Shown here: one piece after another, positions 1 through 8,365 of the stretch | Layout of the letters: every line of letters starts with the position of its first letter | Position numbering within the stretch: the first letter of the stretch is position 1 | Source of the DNA: Ignavibacteriota bacterium | Lineage (GTDB): Bacteria; Bacteroidota; Ignavibacteria; UBA10030; UBA6906 | Direction: 5' to 3' | Assembly (NCBI GenBank): GCA_003158475.1 | Contig: PMJR01000066.1 | Span: 1 to 62,258 of the forward strand | Length of the DNA: 62,258 nucleotides | The notes under the pieces: generated by a model | Seen by the model: only the letters and a program-made list of their open reading frames with translations | Database searches by the model: none | What the model was told of the DNA's origin: nothing | Position numbers and translations under genes: made by a program

Positions 1-4
1 TGTC

Positions 5-763
5 ATGAGATTCGACACCTTGTTCTACACCAAGTATGCCAGCCAAATCCCGGCAACTTCCCCTCTATGGTTCTTCAATAATTACGAAGCATATGACCAG
101 ATGTTTCTCAGATCGGGTGGTGGGGCATATGTCGATAGCATCCGCGAGTATCATCCCAGCAGGGAATTGAGAGCATTCATTCTCTTCAATGCCGCCATAG
201 AAGCACAAAGCAGTATGAATACAGAGGAAGTACGCCGTAACTATCTGAGACTGAAGGAGGAATTCGGCGATATATGGTGGTCAAAGATCGCAGATCGATG
301 GATCATGGTGGAAATGAAGGTAAAGCGGGGTGTGCAGGTACCGGTATTTTCATTCACAGACATGGACGATTCAACGATCCTGTACTCGAAGGCCTCGATG
401 AAAGGAGAGATCTATTTGCTAGACTTCTGGGCCACGTGGTGCATTCCCTGCCTCAATGAAATACCGTATCTTCAAAAAGTATACGGGAAATATCATTCGA
501 AAGGTCTCCAGATCGTCAGCATATCATCCGACACGAATAAATCAGACGTTTCATTGTTTCGACAACAGAAAGCCACAATGCCATGGAAGCATGTCTGGAT
601 TGGCGGCGATGAGCTCAAGATGATTCACGATCTTTTTGAGGTGACAGGCATCCCGAAGCCTATTCTCGTCAACCGGAACGGAGAAATAGTAGGATTAGGA
701 TCTGACGTGCGAGGCGAGAATCTCGATAGGATTCTCAAGGAGGTCTTAGTCTTAGGTGAATAA
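5..763 (+). CDS. TlpA-like thioredoxin-fold protein, probably 5'-truncated by the window edge
   Basis: The C-terminal ~130 residues form a thioredoxin-like domain of the TlpA/ResA kind: a strand ending LLDFWATWC, the redox pair C146-I-P-C149, and downstream VSISSD and GIPKPILVNRNG elements with the usual cis-proline context. Such proteins reduce or isomerise disulfides in the periplasm, often for cytochrome c maturation. The N-terminal ~110 residues are helical and resemble the variable N-terminal part of Bacteroidota TlpA fusions. No signal peptide is visible and only 4 nt precede the first ATG with no stop in frame, so the real gene probably begins upstream. The family is clear; the substrate is unknown. 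Confidence 0.85.
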   Translation: MRFDTLFYTKYASQIPATSPLWFFNNYEAYDQMFLRSGGGAYVDSIREYHPSRELRAFILFNAAIEAQSSMNTEEVRRNYLRLKEEFGDIWWSKIADRWIMVEMKVKRGVQVPVFSFTDMDDSTILYSKASMKGEIYLLDFWATWCIPCLNEIPYLQKVYGKYHSKGLQIVSISSDTNKSDVSLFRQQKATMPWKHVWIGGDELKMIHDLFEVTGIPKPILVNRNGEIVGLGSDVRGENLDRILKEVLVLGE

Positions 764-839
764 AGCCCTTCCAAAGCGGCCGGCTGGGCTTGTGCTCTTA
801 TCAGTTGTGCAAATTACGGATTTCGGGTTCTCCCATCCC

Positions 840-862
840 GACCAGACCTCGCGGTGATGGTC
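840..862. repeat. Hairpin with conserved loop, copy 1
   Basis: A 5-bp stem (GACCA at 840-844 with TGGTC at 858-862) encloses a loop containing CCTCGCGGTG. The same loop occurs at 1444-1468 on a different stem, and both copies are preceded by a related CCC-ATCCC stretch. It lies just upstream of the decayed gene at 888. Confidence 0.4.
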
Positions 863-887
863 CGAAGTACTCAAACTGAATAGGAGG

Positions 888-1407
888 ATGGCAATGCACT
901 TCCGTCGTTTACTCTTGAGTTCGTTTATGATATCAATCTGGACCACCCTGATGCTGGCTCAAACTATCAATAGCTCTCAGCTTATCGGGAGGTGGCAGAT
1001 ACACTCTAATGCAATCGCGTCTGGATGGAATGGGAACTATCAATTCTATTCAAACGGGAGGTTCATTTATCATTTCAATCAAATGGTTGACGAAGGGAAG
1101 CGAATCGTTTCAGTCCGGGGCAACTATCGAGTTTTCCGGTGATTCTCTGTTCTTTACGGCTTGATTCACAGATGAATATGTAGGAGGCGATCTCAGAAGG
1201 CCAGGCCCTCCTTCTGGCAGCGAGTGGGAGCTTGAGGGAGCAAAACTCACGCGTTTGCCGGTCAAGCAGCCGCTCGAGGAACCAACTGTTCTTCCTACGT
1301 GTGAATCGAAGACAACTGGAGGAAGATGTATCTGTATTGACGGAACGTTTTTCTACAAAATTAGCAGCAACCCCGATGCAGATCATTTCGATCTCCCGAA
1401 AATGTAG
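888..1407 (+). pseudogene. Decayed small secreted-protein gene (frameshift plus stop)
   Basis: The intact N-terminal 84 residues begin with a signal peptide (ATG 888, preceded by AGGAGG at 881-886; hydrophobic stretch ending LMLAQ) followed by a β-rich domain ending SVRGNYR. The frame then closes at TGA 1140. Shifting by one base near 1133-1136 restores GDSLFFTA, a second in-frame TGA at 1162, then FTDEYVGGDLRRPG and further coherent sequence to TAG 1405 (…DHFDLPKM). The combined product would be a ~170-residue lipocalin-like secreted protein, with two cysteine-rich segments (TCESK, RCICID) near the end. Either two sequencing errors or genuine decay explains this. No named function can be given. 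Confidence 0.6.
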
Positions 1408-1443
1408 CATTGTTCCTCCGGTGTGAGAGATTCCCGATCCCCA

Positions 1444-1468
1444 TCCAGGCCTCGCGGTGGAGCCTGGA
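1444..1468. repeat. Hairpin with conserved loop, copy 2
   Basis: A perfect 7-bp stem, TCCAGGC (1444-1450) with GCCTGGA (1462-1468), encloses CTCGCGGTGGA. Its loop matches copy 1 at 840-862 while the stem differs. It lies 37 nt after the stop of the pseudogene and ~160 nt before the DUF4153 gene. Confidence 0.45.
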
Positions 1469-1626
1469 ACAGGGGGCTTTGCCGGGACCCAATCTCATTC
1501 AGTTGGAATAGTCGAATATTTACAGGACTAACAAACATTCTGCAACCGCCGCGCTGACCGGGTTTGTGTGGTTATACTGGAAGGGCCGTGGTTCAGTCCT
1601 CACTCAAATTTAGGCGGTGCTGTGCG

Positions 1627-3447
1627 ATGAAACTCCACTCGATTCGCGAGTCCCTTCGCGATGCGCGCGCAACGCTTCTCCGCTTTCCGCTTGTCGTCCT
1701 GGTTGCTGCGCTCGGGACTTTCGCAGCGCTCGTTCTGGCCGACTATGAAGGCCCCCCCGGCCCGACGATTCTCTTCAAGATACTCCTCGCCGCGATCCTC
1801 GGCATACCGTTCCTCGGTGCGTTGGCCCTGCTGGCAGAAAGGTATAAGTGGCGGAGATCGAAGGCGGTGGGGATCAACGCAATTGGACTTCTCGTTCTCG
1901 CGGGCTACGCGCTCAGTGTTCCCTCTGACCTGGCAGGAGCCCCGGGCTATTCTATCCTCCGGTTCTTCCTGTTTGCCTCAGGGCTGCACCTGTTTGTGGC
2001 GACAGCGCCGTTTTTGGCCAGAGGGGAGCTGAATGGATTCTGGCAGTACAACAAGTCGCTGTTTGTCCGACTCCTGACAGCACTGCTCTATACAATCGTC
2101 CTCTGGGCGGGACTTGCCATCGCACTCGCGGCGCTCAAAAACCTCTTCGGCCTCGATATTCCGGAGAAGCGGTATTTCGAATTATGGATCCTTTTAAACG
2201 GGCTCTTTATGACCTGGTTCTTCCTTGCGGGTGTGCCTCGAGATCTTGCTCATCTGGAGAGTGTGACGGAATACCCGAAAGGACTCAAGGTCTTCGCTCA
2301 GTACGTACTCTTTCCACTTGTCATGGTCTACCTTGTGATCCTGTATGTATACATGGGAAAAATCATTATCGCCTGGGACTGGCCGCAAGGATGGGTGAGC
2401 AAGCTCATACTTGGGTTCTCCGGCGCCGGCCTTTTCTCACTGCTCCTGCTGCATCCGGTTACCGGACGGGAAGAAAATGTTTGGATCAGGACCGCGGCAC
2501 GGTGGTACTACGTGATCCTGATTCCACTGCTCGTAATGCTGTTTTTCGCAGTCTGGAGGAGGGTCTCCGAATACGGTGTGACCCCAGGAAGGTACCTTGC
2601 CTTGGTGCTGGGACTTTGGTTTGCTGGACTGGTGATCTACTTCCTCGCAAGCAGGGCGAAGAATATCAAGGTCATCCCTGCCACACTGTGCATACTGGCA
2701 TTTGTCGTGAGCGTCGGCCCCTGGGGGATGCTTCGCGTATCTGAACAAAGCCAGCTCTCCCGATTCAGGTTGATCGCAGAGCGAAGCGGGTTCCTCCTGG
2801 ACGGCAAGATCCGCCCGTTGCATACAGAAATCCCATATCGTGATGCGGCACAAATCCGCTCGATCCTCTCCTATCTTCACGATATCCACGGCTATGATGG
2901 GCTTCAGGAATGGTTCAGCGGATCGCTCAAGAAAGACTCGACCGGAGAAGGAAATGTGTGGAAGGACGTTCCTGCTGTTGCGCAGATGATGGGACTCGGG
3001 GAAGGCGGAGGCGTCCAGGAGTGGGCAGGCCATGCGGTTGACTTGCAGGTGGCTCGTGACGGTGTCATAGATCTGACCGGTTACGATCGAATGATACGCG
3101 CGCCAAACATCACCGTTGGAGGCGGATGGGCGTCCTCGACAACGGAGAAAATCTCCTACCGTTTGGGGGACAGCCTGCACAACGTTATCATTGCCTTCGT
3201 TCGTGAGGGGAAAAAGGTCGCGCCGGTTGAGATCGATCTTCGTGCCCATGTAGAGAGGCTTCTCAAGGAATATGGCAGTGCAAACCTCAGTATGATTCCC
3301 CCGGAGAAAATGGCAACATGCAGCTCCGCAGGGGAAACCAGTGTCAAAGTCTGCTTCCGGAAGATTCGCGTCGAGCACCACGGCGGGGATGTTGTTGCCA
3401 CTCTGTGCGACGCGGACATATTGTACACGATTAAGGCGAGTAAGTAG
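1627..3447 (+). CDS. DUF4153-family polytopic membrane protein
   Basis: The 606-residue protein has about eleven or twelve hydrophobic segments in its first ~400 residues followed by a ~200-residue soluble C-terminal part beginning LSRFRLIAERSGFLLDGKI. This arrangement and the VPRDLAHLE and YPKGLKVFAQYVLFPLVMVYLVILY-type stretches match DUF4153 proteins, common and uncharacterised in Bacteroidota relatives. The ATG at 1627 is preferred over the longer frame because AGGCGG sits 9 nt before it and the helix-rich family pattern starts there. It stands alone, with ~200 nt on either side. The role in the cytoplasmic membrane is unknown. Confidence 0.75.
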   Translation: MKLHSIRESLRDARATLLRFPLVVLVAALGTFAALVLADYEGPPGPTILFKILLAAILGIPFLGALALLAERYKWRRSKAVGINAIGLLVLAGYALSVPSDLAGAPGYSILRFFLFASGLHLFVATAPFLARGELNGFWQYNKSLFVRLLTALLYTIVLWAGLAIALAALKNLFGLDIPEKRYFELWILLNGLFMTWFFLAGVPRDLAHLESVTEYPKGLKVFAQYVLFPLVMVYLVILYVYMGKIIIAWDWPQGWVSKLILGFSGAGLFSLLLLHPVTGREENVWIRTAARWYYVILIPLLVMLFFAVWRRVSEYGVTPGRYLALVLGLWFAGLVIYFLASRAKNIKVIPATLCILAFVVSVGPWGMLRVSEQSQLSRFRLIAERSGFLLDGKIRPLHTEIPYRDAAQIRSILSYLHDIHGYDGLQEWFSGSLKKDSTGEGNVWKDVPAVAQMMGLGEGGGVQEWAGHAVDLQVARDGVIDLTGYDRMIRAPNITVGGGWASSTTEKISYRLGDSLHNVIIAFVREGKKVAPVEIDLRAHVERLLKEYGSANLSMIPPEKMATCSSAGETSVKVCFRKIRVEHHGGDVVATLCDADILYTIKASK

Positions 3448-3649
3448 CCCACATTGACGTACCCGTTGTATCCAGTTATGTTCATCGAGGAATTTGGACT
3501 TGCCGAGTGTTCCTGACCTGTTGCAGTGTTGAGGGATAGTGATCTTTGCTGACCCATCAACCACGCGAAGCACAGCAGTCCCCGTAAACTTCTGATCGGG
3601 CCTGCTGTTGAACGGCTCGCGAGCACTTCTGAGGTGACTCCCCAAGGAA

Positions 3650-4720
3650 CTATTTCATGAGAACCAGCCTCTTCATCGAGACAAAAGATCCAGTTTCCAG
3701 ACGGTAGAAGTATACTCCGCTGGAGAAATTGATCGGATTGAACGGCACGGTGTAGCTGCCGGCTTCCTGATGACCGTTCACGAGTGTGGCAACATCCTGA
3801 CCCAGCAAATTGTAGACCTTGAGGGAAACCTGAGCAGCGTTCTCAAGACTGTATTGAATCCTCGTGGATGGATTGAATGGATTTGGATAGTTCTGTTCAA
3901 GTGAGAAGTGTTGAATCGGTGAACTCTTGTTGCCGAGAGAGTTCACAACGCTCGGCTTAACCACAGTATTGGCATCCAATGTGACCGCGGTCTGTGCCAG
4001 CGCCCTACCGTCCAGCGTTGCGCCTGTAGTCATCACAATCGCTGTTTGACACAACATGACTCCCTTCATAGCAGCCGCCTTTCCAAGAGTAACCTGGCCG
4101 GCGACCTGCCAGAAGATATTGGACGTCCTCGCACCGCCGATGAGGGTAACCATAGCACCGTCGGCCAATACTAAATTCTGCGCTATCTGGAATATCCAGA
4201 TATCGTTTGCGGTCCCAGAAATGGTGACACCACCAGCAGATACCAGGACATCCGTGCCCCATTTGTATAGACCGGGAATGAGAGTTTGTCCAGTGACATC
4301 TCCGGCGTACAATTCAGTATAGCCGGGAAGTGATCGTCCAGCTGCATCAGTGTACGCAGTTTGCATGTCGCCTATTGCCGCCGTCATTTTGGCTGGACTT
4401 GGGACAGTATAGTCGGAAGCATATATTTTGCCAGTGACTAAGGACGATATCGAGAATGTGCCCGAGGCATCCAGTATAAGTCCAAATCCGGTTATGCCAG
4501 TCGCCTTGATTGGACTAACTCCAATATCACCGGTAATTTTGGTGACCCCTGTAGCAGAAACACCCGTTTGGGTGAGAATAACAAAATCGCCGGCCGTCGC
4601 AAGATTCACCGGTTTGGGCGACTGAGAAACAGCGATGGAAGTCAGCATCAAAGCAACTGCGAGTACTGCGCCGAGGGAGCGCGTCCACCTGTCTGGACTA
4701 CTTGCTGTACGCATCTTCAT
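3650..4720 (-). CDS. DUF3494 (ice-binding-like) secreted protein with T9SS C-terminal domain
   Basis: The 356-residue protein starts at an ATG preceded by GGAGG and carries a signal peptide (ALMLTSIAVSQS). Residues ~35-250 match the DUF3494 fold: VNLATAGDFVILTQTGV, GDIGVSP, the TGLxPGLYKW-like turn (GQTLIPGLYKW), IWIFQIAQNLVL and NIFWQVAGQVTLG. This β-solenoid family includes ice-binding proteins and many surface adhesin-type proteins that do not bind ice. After a short linker, NYPNPFNPSTRIQYSL begins a ~80-residue type A T9SS sorting domain ending in MKRLVLMK, so the protein is probably exported through the outer membrane and anchored or released. Whether it binds ice cannot be read from the sequence. 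Confidence 0.85.
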   Translation of the reverse strand: MKMRTASSPDRWTRSLGAVLAVALMLTSIAVSQSPKPVNLATAGDFVILTQTGVSATGVTKITGDIGVSPIKATGITGFGLILDASGTFSISSLVTGKIYASDYTVPSPAKMTAAIGDMQTAYTDAAGRSLPGYTELYAGDVTGQTLIPGLYKWGTDVLVSAGGVTISGTANDIWIFQIAQNLVLADGAMVTLIGGARTSNIFWQVAGQVTLGKAAAMKGVMLCQTAIVMTTGATLDGRALAQTAVTLDANTVVKPSVVNSLGNKSSPIQHFSLEQNYPNPFNPSTRIQYSLENAAQVSLKVYNLLGQDVATLVNGHQEAGSYTVPFNPINFSSGVYFYRLETGSFVSMKRLVLMK

Positions 4721-5168
4721 AAACCCTCCATTTGTCCGCATACGATTCCCCAATCTCTTAACTTGGATCGGATTGTCTTCCTTAAATGATTTCTCGAGCT
4801 GACACGAGTTCTGCTCGATCTTTCTTTGTTGTGCAAGGATTTCTGCATTTGAATCAACCGGCAATTGGGCCTCTTGAGTTGTCCGAAGGTCCTCTCGAAA
4901 TCCTTAACCTGTTGGTTCTCCTCCTCCTTAAGAACTCCGTATCTCTCTTCCAGTCTTCCCGCCAGGCTTTATGCTTTCCTGCAGTCAAGGCCGGCTGGGC
5001 GAGCCGTCCGTATTCAACCAGATGAAGCATACCGGATAGAACTGCAGAATGAATCGGCAGAAAGGATGAAAGGGTAGTTAACCACCGGTAGGAGGGAAAT
5101 GTCACCCTTCGCATGGAAATGAGCGACGCTATCCCGGAAACTGTCTCAAAACAGGGATAATCATCAGA

Positions 5169-5253
5169 GTGACAACGATCACAGGGTGACAATGATCACT
5201 CATACTTCCACCATTGCCACCTAACTTGAGTACAGGATGCTCGTGATCATTGT
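5169..5253. repeat. Three operator-like repeats of GTGACAAYGATCAC
   Basis: Two direct copies with one mismatch lie at 5169-5182 and 5186-5199. An inverted copy, GTGATCATTGT, at 5243-5253 forms a perfect 11-bp inverted repeat with 5189-5199. The 17-nt offset of the direct copies is between one and two helical turns. The layout resembles a regulator-binding cluster or the end of a mobile element; nothing identifies the binder. Confidence 0.4.
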
Positions 5254-5532
5254 TCGTCATTGATTCAGGGGGAGGTCAATGTCACCTCATATGGAGAATT
5301 GGGGGATCCCGTCGCCGGTGGAGGAGCTGTATTGCACTCAGAAAATCGGCTCTCCGTTGGACGACGGGCAGACCGCACTCGCCGGTGGCAGTCAGTTTTT
5401 CGTTCAGAAGAGCGAATGCTCCGAGGAAGGCGCGGATTCCGTTCCTCAACGTTCAACTAGGCCTGTTCCATTCTCTAAGCGTGAATGGCGCGGCCGGATA
5501 TAATCTTGAAGTAGCGTTCAGGCAGAAGGGAC

Positions 5533-5748
5533 ATGCGAGACCACTCTTTTGAAATATACAAGACCAGGGTTTTCAGGACGGTCCTCGAGATTGACCGGAA
5601 GGCAAAACCGGCCTCCCTGGGGGACACGCTGATCAGGCACTACTTCAATGCCGGCTACAGCGAGAGGGGTGCGGCGACCGCAATGATCGAAGTTGTAACA
5701 GTCCCGACGCCGTTTCGACCTTCCGCTGACTCCTTTCAGAGGCTCTAA
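5533..5748 (+). CDS. Doubtful small ORF, possible gene remnant
   Basis: The 71-residue frame starts at ATG 5533 without a good ribosome-binding site. The segment LIRHYFNAGYSERGAATAMIEV vaguely resembles the helix-turn-helix portion of carboxymuconolactone-decarboxylase (AhpD-like) proteins, but the CxxC pair is absent and the frame is too short for a whole domain. It may be the tail of a decayed gene or a chance ORF. Confidence 0.2.
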   Translation: MRDHSFEIYKTRVFRTVLEIDRKAKPASLGDTLIRHYFNAGYSERGAATAMIEVVTVPTPFRPSADSFQRL

Positions 5749-5925
5749 TCACTTGCAACGGGCCTGGTAACTAATCTTCCTGCTGCACCACGTCAAGAAG
5801 TTCCGGCCAATTTGTGGTCCCGGGTAATCAGGTTGGGTGATCGATGAAGCGAACGAGGAGGCCGGCAGCACAAGCAGATTATTCGGGATGACGTGCCGAA
5901 GATTTAAGTGCTATAGGATCCCCGC

Positions 5926-6579
5926 ATGATAACGATCCGCATATTTCTCATTGAAGATCATCGCACTTTGCGCGAGGGCATTGCAGCGATGATCAACGGA
6001 GAGGAGGATATGACGGTCGTGGGAGCCTCCGGAGGCAATGGCGACACATTGCTGCAGATGCGCAAACTGAGTCCTCATGTGGTCCTTCTGGACCTTGGTT
6101 TGCGGAATCAAAACGGCATCCGCACTACAGCGGCGCTTACAAGAGAATTCCCCGAAATTAATGTGATCGGGATGGGTCTTATCCCGTCACAACTGGATAT
6201 CATCGAGTTGGTGGAGGCGGGGGCATCTGGGCTCATCCTCAAAGACGCATCGATAGAGGTTTTTCTGGGGACCATACGGTCAGTGGTCCGCGGGACAAAA
6301 GTTCTGCCGCCCGCGCTCGCGGGATCGCTTTTTTCTCATGTTATCGAGCAGGCACAGAGAGAGGAAAAGGGAAAACTGATCAACGCGGTGCAGATGACGA
6401 AGCGTGAACGTGAAATCATTCCCCTGATCGCCGATGGACTAAGCAACAAGGAAATTGCCCAGCGGCTCAACGTTGCTACATACACGGTAAAGAGCCATGT
6501 GCATCACACCCTTGAAAAATTGGCACTCCACAGTCGCCTGCAAATAGCGACGTTTTTCCACAATCACGAGGCGTCCTGA
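5926..6579 (+). CDS. NarL/FixJ-type response regulator
   Basis: The 217-residue protein has a receiver domain (residues 3-120) with acidic pair E10/D11, phospho-acceptor D56 in VVLLDLGL and conserved K106 in LILKDAS. A LuxR-type DNA-binding domain follows (residues ~155-212: TKREREIIPLIADGLSNKEIA…TVKSHVHHTLEKL). The position normally held by the switch Thr/Ser after β4 is G84 (VIGMGL), which is unusual. An AGGA lies 8 nt before the ATG. No histidine kinase is adjacent, so it is an orphan and its input and targets are unknown. Confidence 0.9.
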   Translation: MITIRIFLIEDHRTLREGIAAMINGEEDMTVVGASGGNGDTLLQMRKLSPHVVLLDLGLRNQNGIRTTAALTREFPEINVIGMGLIPSQLDIIELVEAGASGLILKDASIEVFLGTIRSVVRGTKVLPPALAGSLFSHVIEQAQREEKGKLINAVQMTKREREIIPLIADGLSNKEIAQRLNVATYTVKSHVHHTLEKLALHSRLQIATFFHNHEAS

Positions 6580-6786
6580 AATAATGTAATACTCATTGCA
6601 GTCGAACGGGTGCATTGCCTCCAATCCCACTCGCGATTCCTCCCCTCCCCCCCGGAAACTCTGTCAACAAACATCTATCGTGGACGAGAAGTGGCAAAAA
6701 GTCCCCCGAACAGCCGCGCTGGCTTCCTTTGTTAATACTACCGCTGCCATACGTAGTGGGGGAAATGTGATCCACGACAACTGTAG

Positions 6787-7065
6787 TCACCGCGAGTGAG
6801 TCGACTCCGATGGTGCGTCCATTCGCTTAAAGACCTGCTCCTTCAGAATGTCGAAAACATCGCGTTGTTCCGGGAGATGGCTTTTCACCATTGAGCCCGC
6901 AGAACCGGTGGTGTTTGTTTTGAGTGCACCTGCCGAATCGGCGGCATCTTTCAAAGAGTGTTCACCATGGGCGTTCGATTGCTGCGCGTACGAAGTGATA
7001 CACAGGAACGTAGAACACGAAAACAAAACCATGCCAATGAAGGTGCAGGTGTTATACGGGTGCAT
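6787..7065 (-). CDS. Small putative secreted protein
   Basis: The 92-residue frame begins at ATG 7065, inside the last 14 nt of the upstream GT9 gene, or at the internal ATG 7032. It has a hydrophobic signal-like segment (MVLFSCSTFLCITSYAQ) followed by a polar Ala/Ser/Lys-rich tail ending RMDAPSESTHSR. The overlap and co-orientation suggest translational coupling with the glycosyltransferase. No known domain is recognised. The signal peptide with a plausible cleavage site supports it being real. Confidence 0.5.
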   Translation of the reverse strand: MHPYNTCTFIGMVLFSCSTFLCITSYAQQSNAHGEHSLKDAADSAGALKTNTTGSAGSMVKSHLPEQRDVFDILKEQVFKRMDAPSESTHSR

Positions 7066-8365
7066 GCCGGCCGAGACCGTTGAGATGGCCGGCAATGAGC
7101 GTCGACAGGCCTGCAACGTCGACGTGCTCGAAACACCTGACCGTCTTGCACGTCTTGAACATCTTGTTGAGACAGGTGATGTTGCGGCAGGGACTTCCCG
7201 CCTGGTAGCACCAGGACGGGGCATCCTGGTTTGCGGGAAGGTAGCCAGGCTGGAATGAATCGTAGCCCGACATCCGGGGCGTGGTGGCACCGAAGAAGGA
7301 GAGTACGGCCGTACGGTTCCGGAATTGATAGTGACCGGAGCGTGAGTACCGCCGGGCCGCTGCCAGATGCAGGGGGCCGGTGTCACCGGAGACGAAAACA
7401 TCGGCGTAATCAATGAGTGCCGAGAACACGTCCAGGGGCATGGTTCGGGGGACGATGCGAACCTTCGAACGAAGCGTCGATGGGATGGAATCGGCAAGGC
7501 GCTCTCCGATACCCGCCTCGGTATGGCCCGCCCCCAGAAGGATCGAGGTCTCCGCTGTTGTCTCCGCTGCGAGTAACCCCAGCAGCCTGGACTGGCTTTC
7601 GAACGGCATCAGATTGAATCTGCTGCTGCTATCCGGATTGAACATGATGACCGGTGCACGGGACGACAGGCCTGTCTCCCTGGTGAAGCGGCACGCGGAT
7701 TCTATCGCTTCATCGGAGTAGGTTGTCCGGACTCCCAAGAAGCAATCTTCACGGACCGGTTGAGCCGCCATGAGAAGCAGGCCACGGACAAATTGGTAGC
7801 TCTGATAGCTGAAGTGATTGATATGCACAGAATCGTTCTCGTTGCGCAGGAGAATCGGAGCACGGTTCAGGAATCTGGCTACCGACTGGCCGTTTCCTGC
7901 AATGTCCCTTTTTTCAAGGAAGGGGCAGATGTTCACGCACAGGTCATACTGACCACTGCGGATAACCCCCTGCAGCGCCTCGACGTCTGAGGACGACGGG
8001 AATTGCCCATCAGAAAACAGCGGAATGATCCGGGTTGCATCGGGGTTTCCCTCGATGAGGGGGGCCGCCACCTTGTTCACCACGTAATCGATCTCGGCAT
8101 CCGGGAAAAAATCGCGCAGGGCAATAAGTGATGACTGCATCATCACTGCGTCGCCAATATGGATGTCCGGGATTACGAGGAACCGCCGGAACGCCTTCAT
8201 TCTCTTCATTACTTTCCGGCTTCCGTGCTCGAATACCGCAGAGAGTGTGCGGCTCCCGTAGAGAGGACGGATCGTCGAATCCAACAGGCGCCCGCCGATC
8301 ACCGGAGAAATATCGGTGAGCCGGCTGGTTCCGGCAAAGATTATACTCTGTAATTTGGTATTCAC
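7052..8365 (-). CDS. Glycosyltransferase family 9 (heptosyltransferase-like)
   Basis: The 437-residue protein contains the GT9 signatures: an N-terminal Rossmann segment FLVIPDIHIGDAVMMQSSLIALRDFFPDAEIDYVV near residue 62, and the donor-site motif FVSGDTGPLHLAAA followed by AVLSFFGATTP. Members transfer heptose or related sugars onto LPS core or glycans at the cytoplasmic face of the inner membrane. A GTG at 8365 with GGAGG just upstream is taken as start; ATG 8209 would remove the ~52 non-family N-terminal residues and is a fair alternative. A C-terminal cysteine-rich piece (CYQAGSPCRNITCLNKMFKTCK) is unusual for the family and may bind a metal or be disulfide-linked. Confidence 0.85.
   Translation of the reverse strand: MNTKLQSIIFAGTSRLTDISPVIGGRLLDSTIRPLYGSRTLSAVFEHGSRKVMKRMKAFRRFLVIPDIHIGDAVMMQSSLIALRDFFPDAEIDYVVNKVAAPLIEGNPDATRIIPLFSDGQFPSSSDVEALQGVIRSGQYDLCVNICPFLEKRDIAGNGQSVARFLNRAPILLRNENDSVHINHFSYQSYQFVRGLLLMAAQPVREDCFLGVRTTYSDEAIESACRFTRETGLSSRAPVIMFNPDSSSRFNLMPFESQSRLLGLLAAETTAETSILLGAGHTEAGIGERLADSIPSTLRSKVRIVPRTMPLDVFSALIDYADVFVSGDTGPLHLAAARRYSRSGHYQFRNRTAVLSFFGATTPRMSGYDSFQPGYLPANQDAPSWCYQAGSPCRNITCLNKMFKTCKTVRCFEHVDVAGLSTLIAGHLNGLGRHAPV

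Larger units (their letters stand above)
4721..5925. other. Gene-poor 1.2-kb region
   Basis: No convincing intact gene is present. On the minus strand, 4740-4960 reads as lysine/glutamate-rich coiled-coil-like peptides in two frames, which may be a frameshifted remnant. The stretch 5090-5290 contains repeats of GTGACAAYGATCAC and of AATGTCACC. A doubtful 71-residue ORF lies at 5533-5748. The region separates a minus-strand secreted-protein gene from the plus-strand response regulator, so both promoters must lie within it. Confidence 0.5.

Noticed and set aside
2437-3645. 402-residue minus-strand frame across the DUF4153 gene
   Set aside because: It is the shadow of a clearly coding plus-strand gene with membrane-helix patterns. 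Its product has no domain features. Only the 3450-3640 part lies outside the gene, and that is too short to judge.
4740-5192. Coiled-coil-like minus-strand peptides suggesting a transposase or secreted-protein remnant
   Set aside because: The similarity is to charge pattern only, split over two frames, with no recognisable transposase motif.
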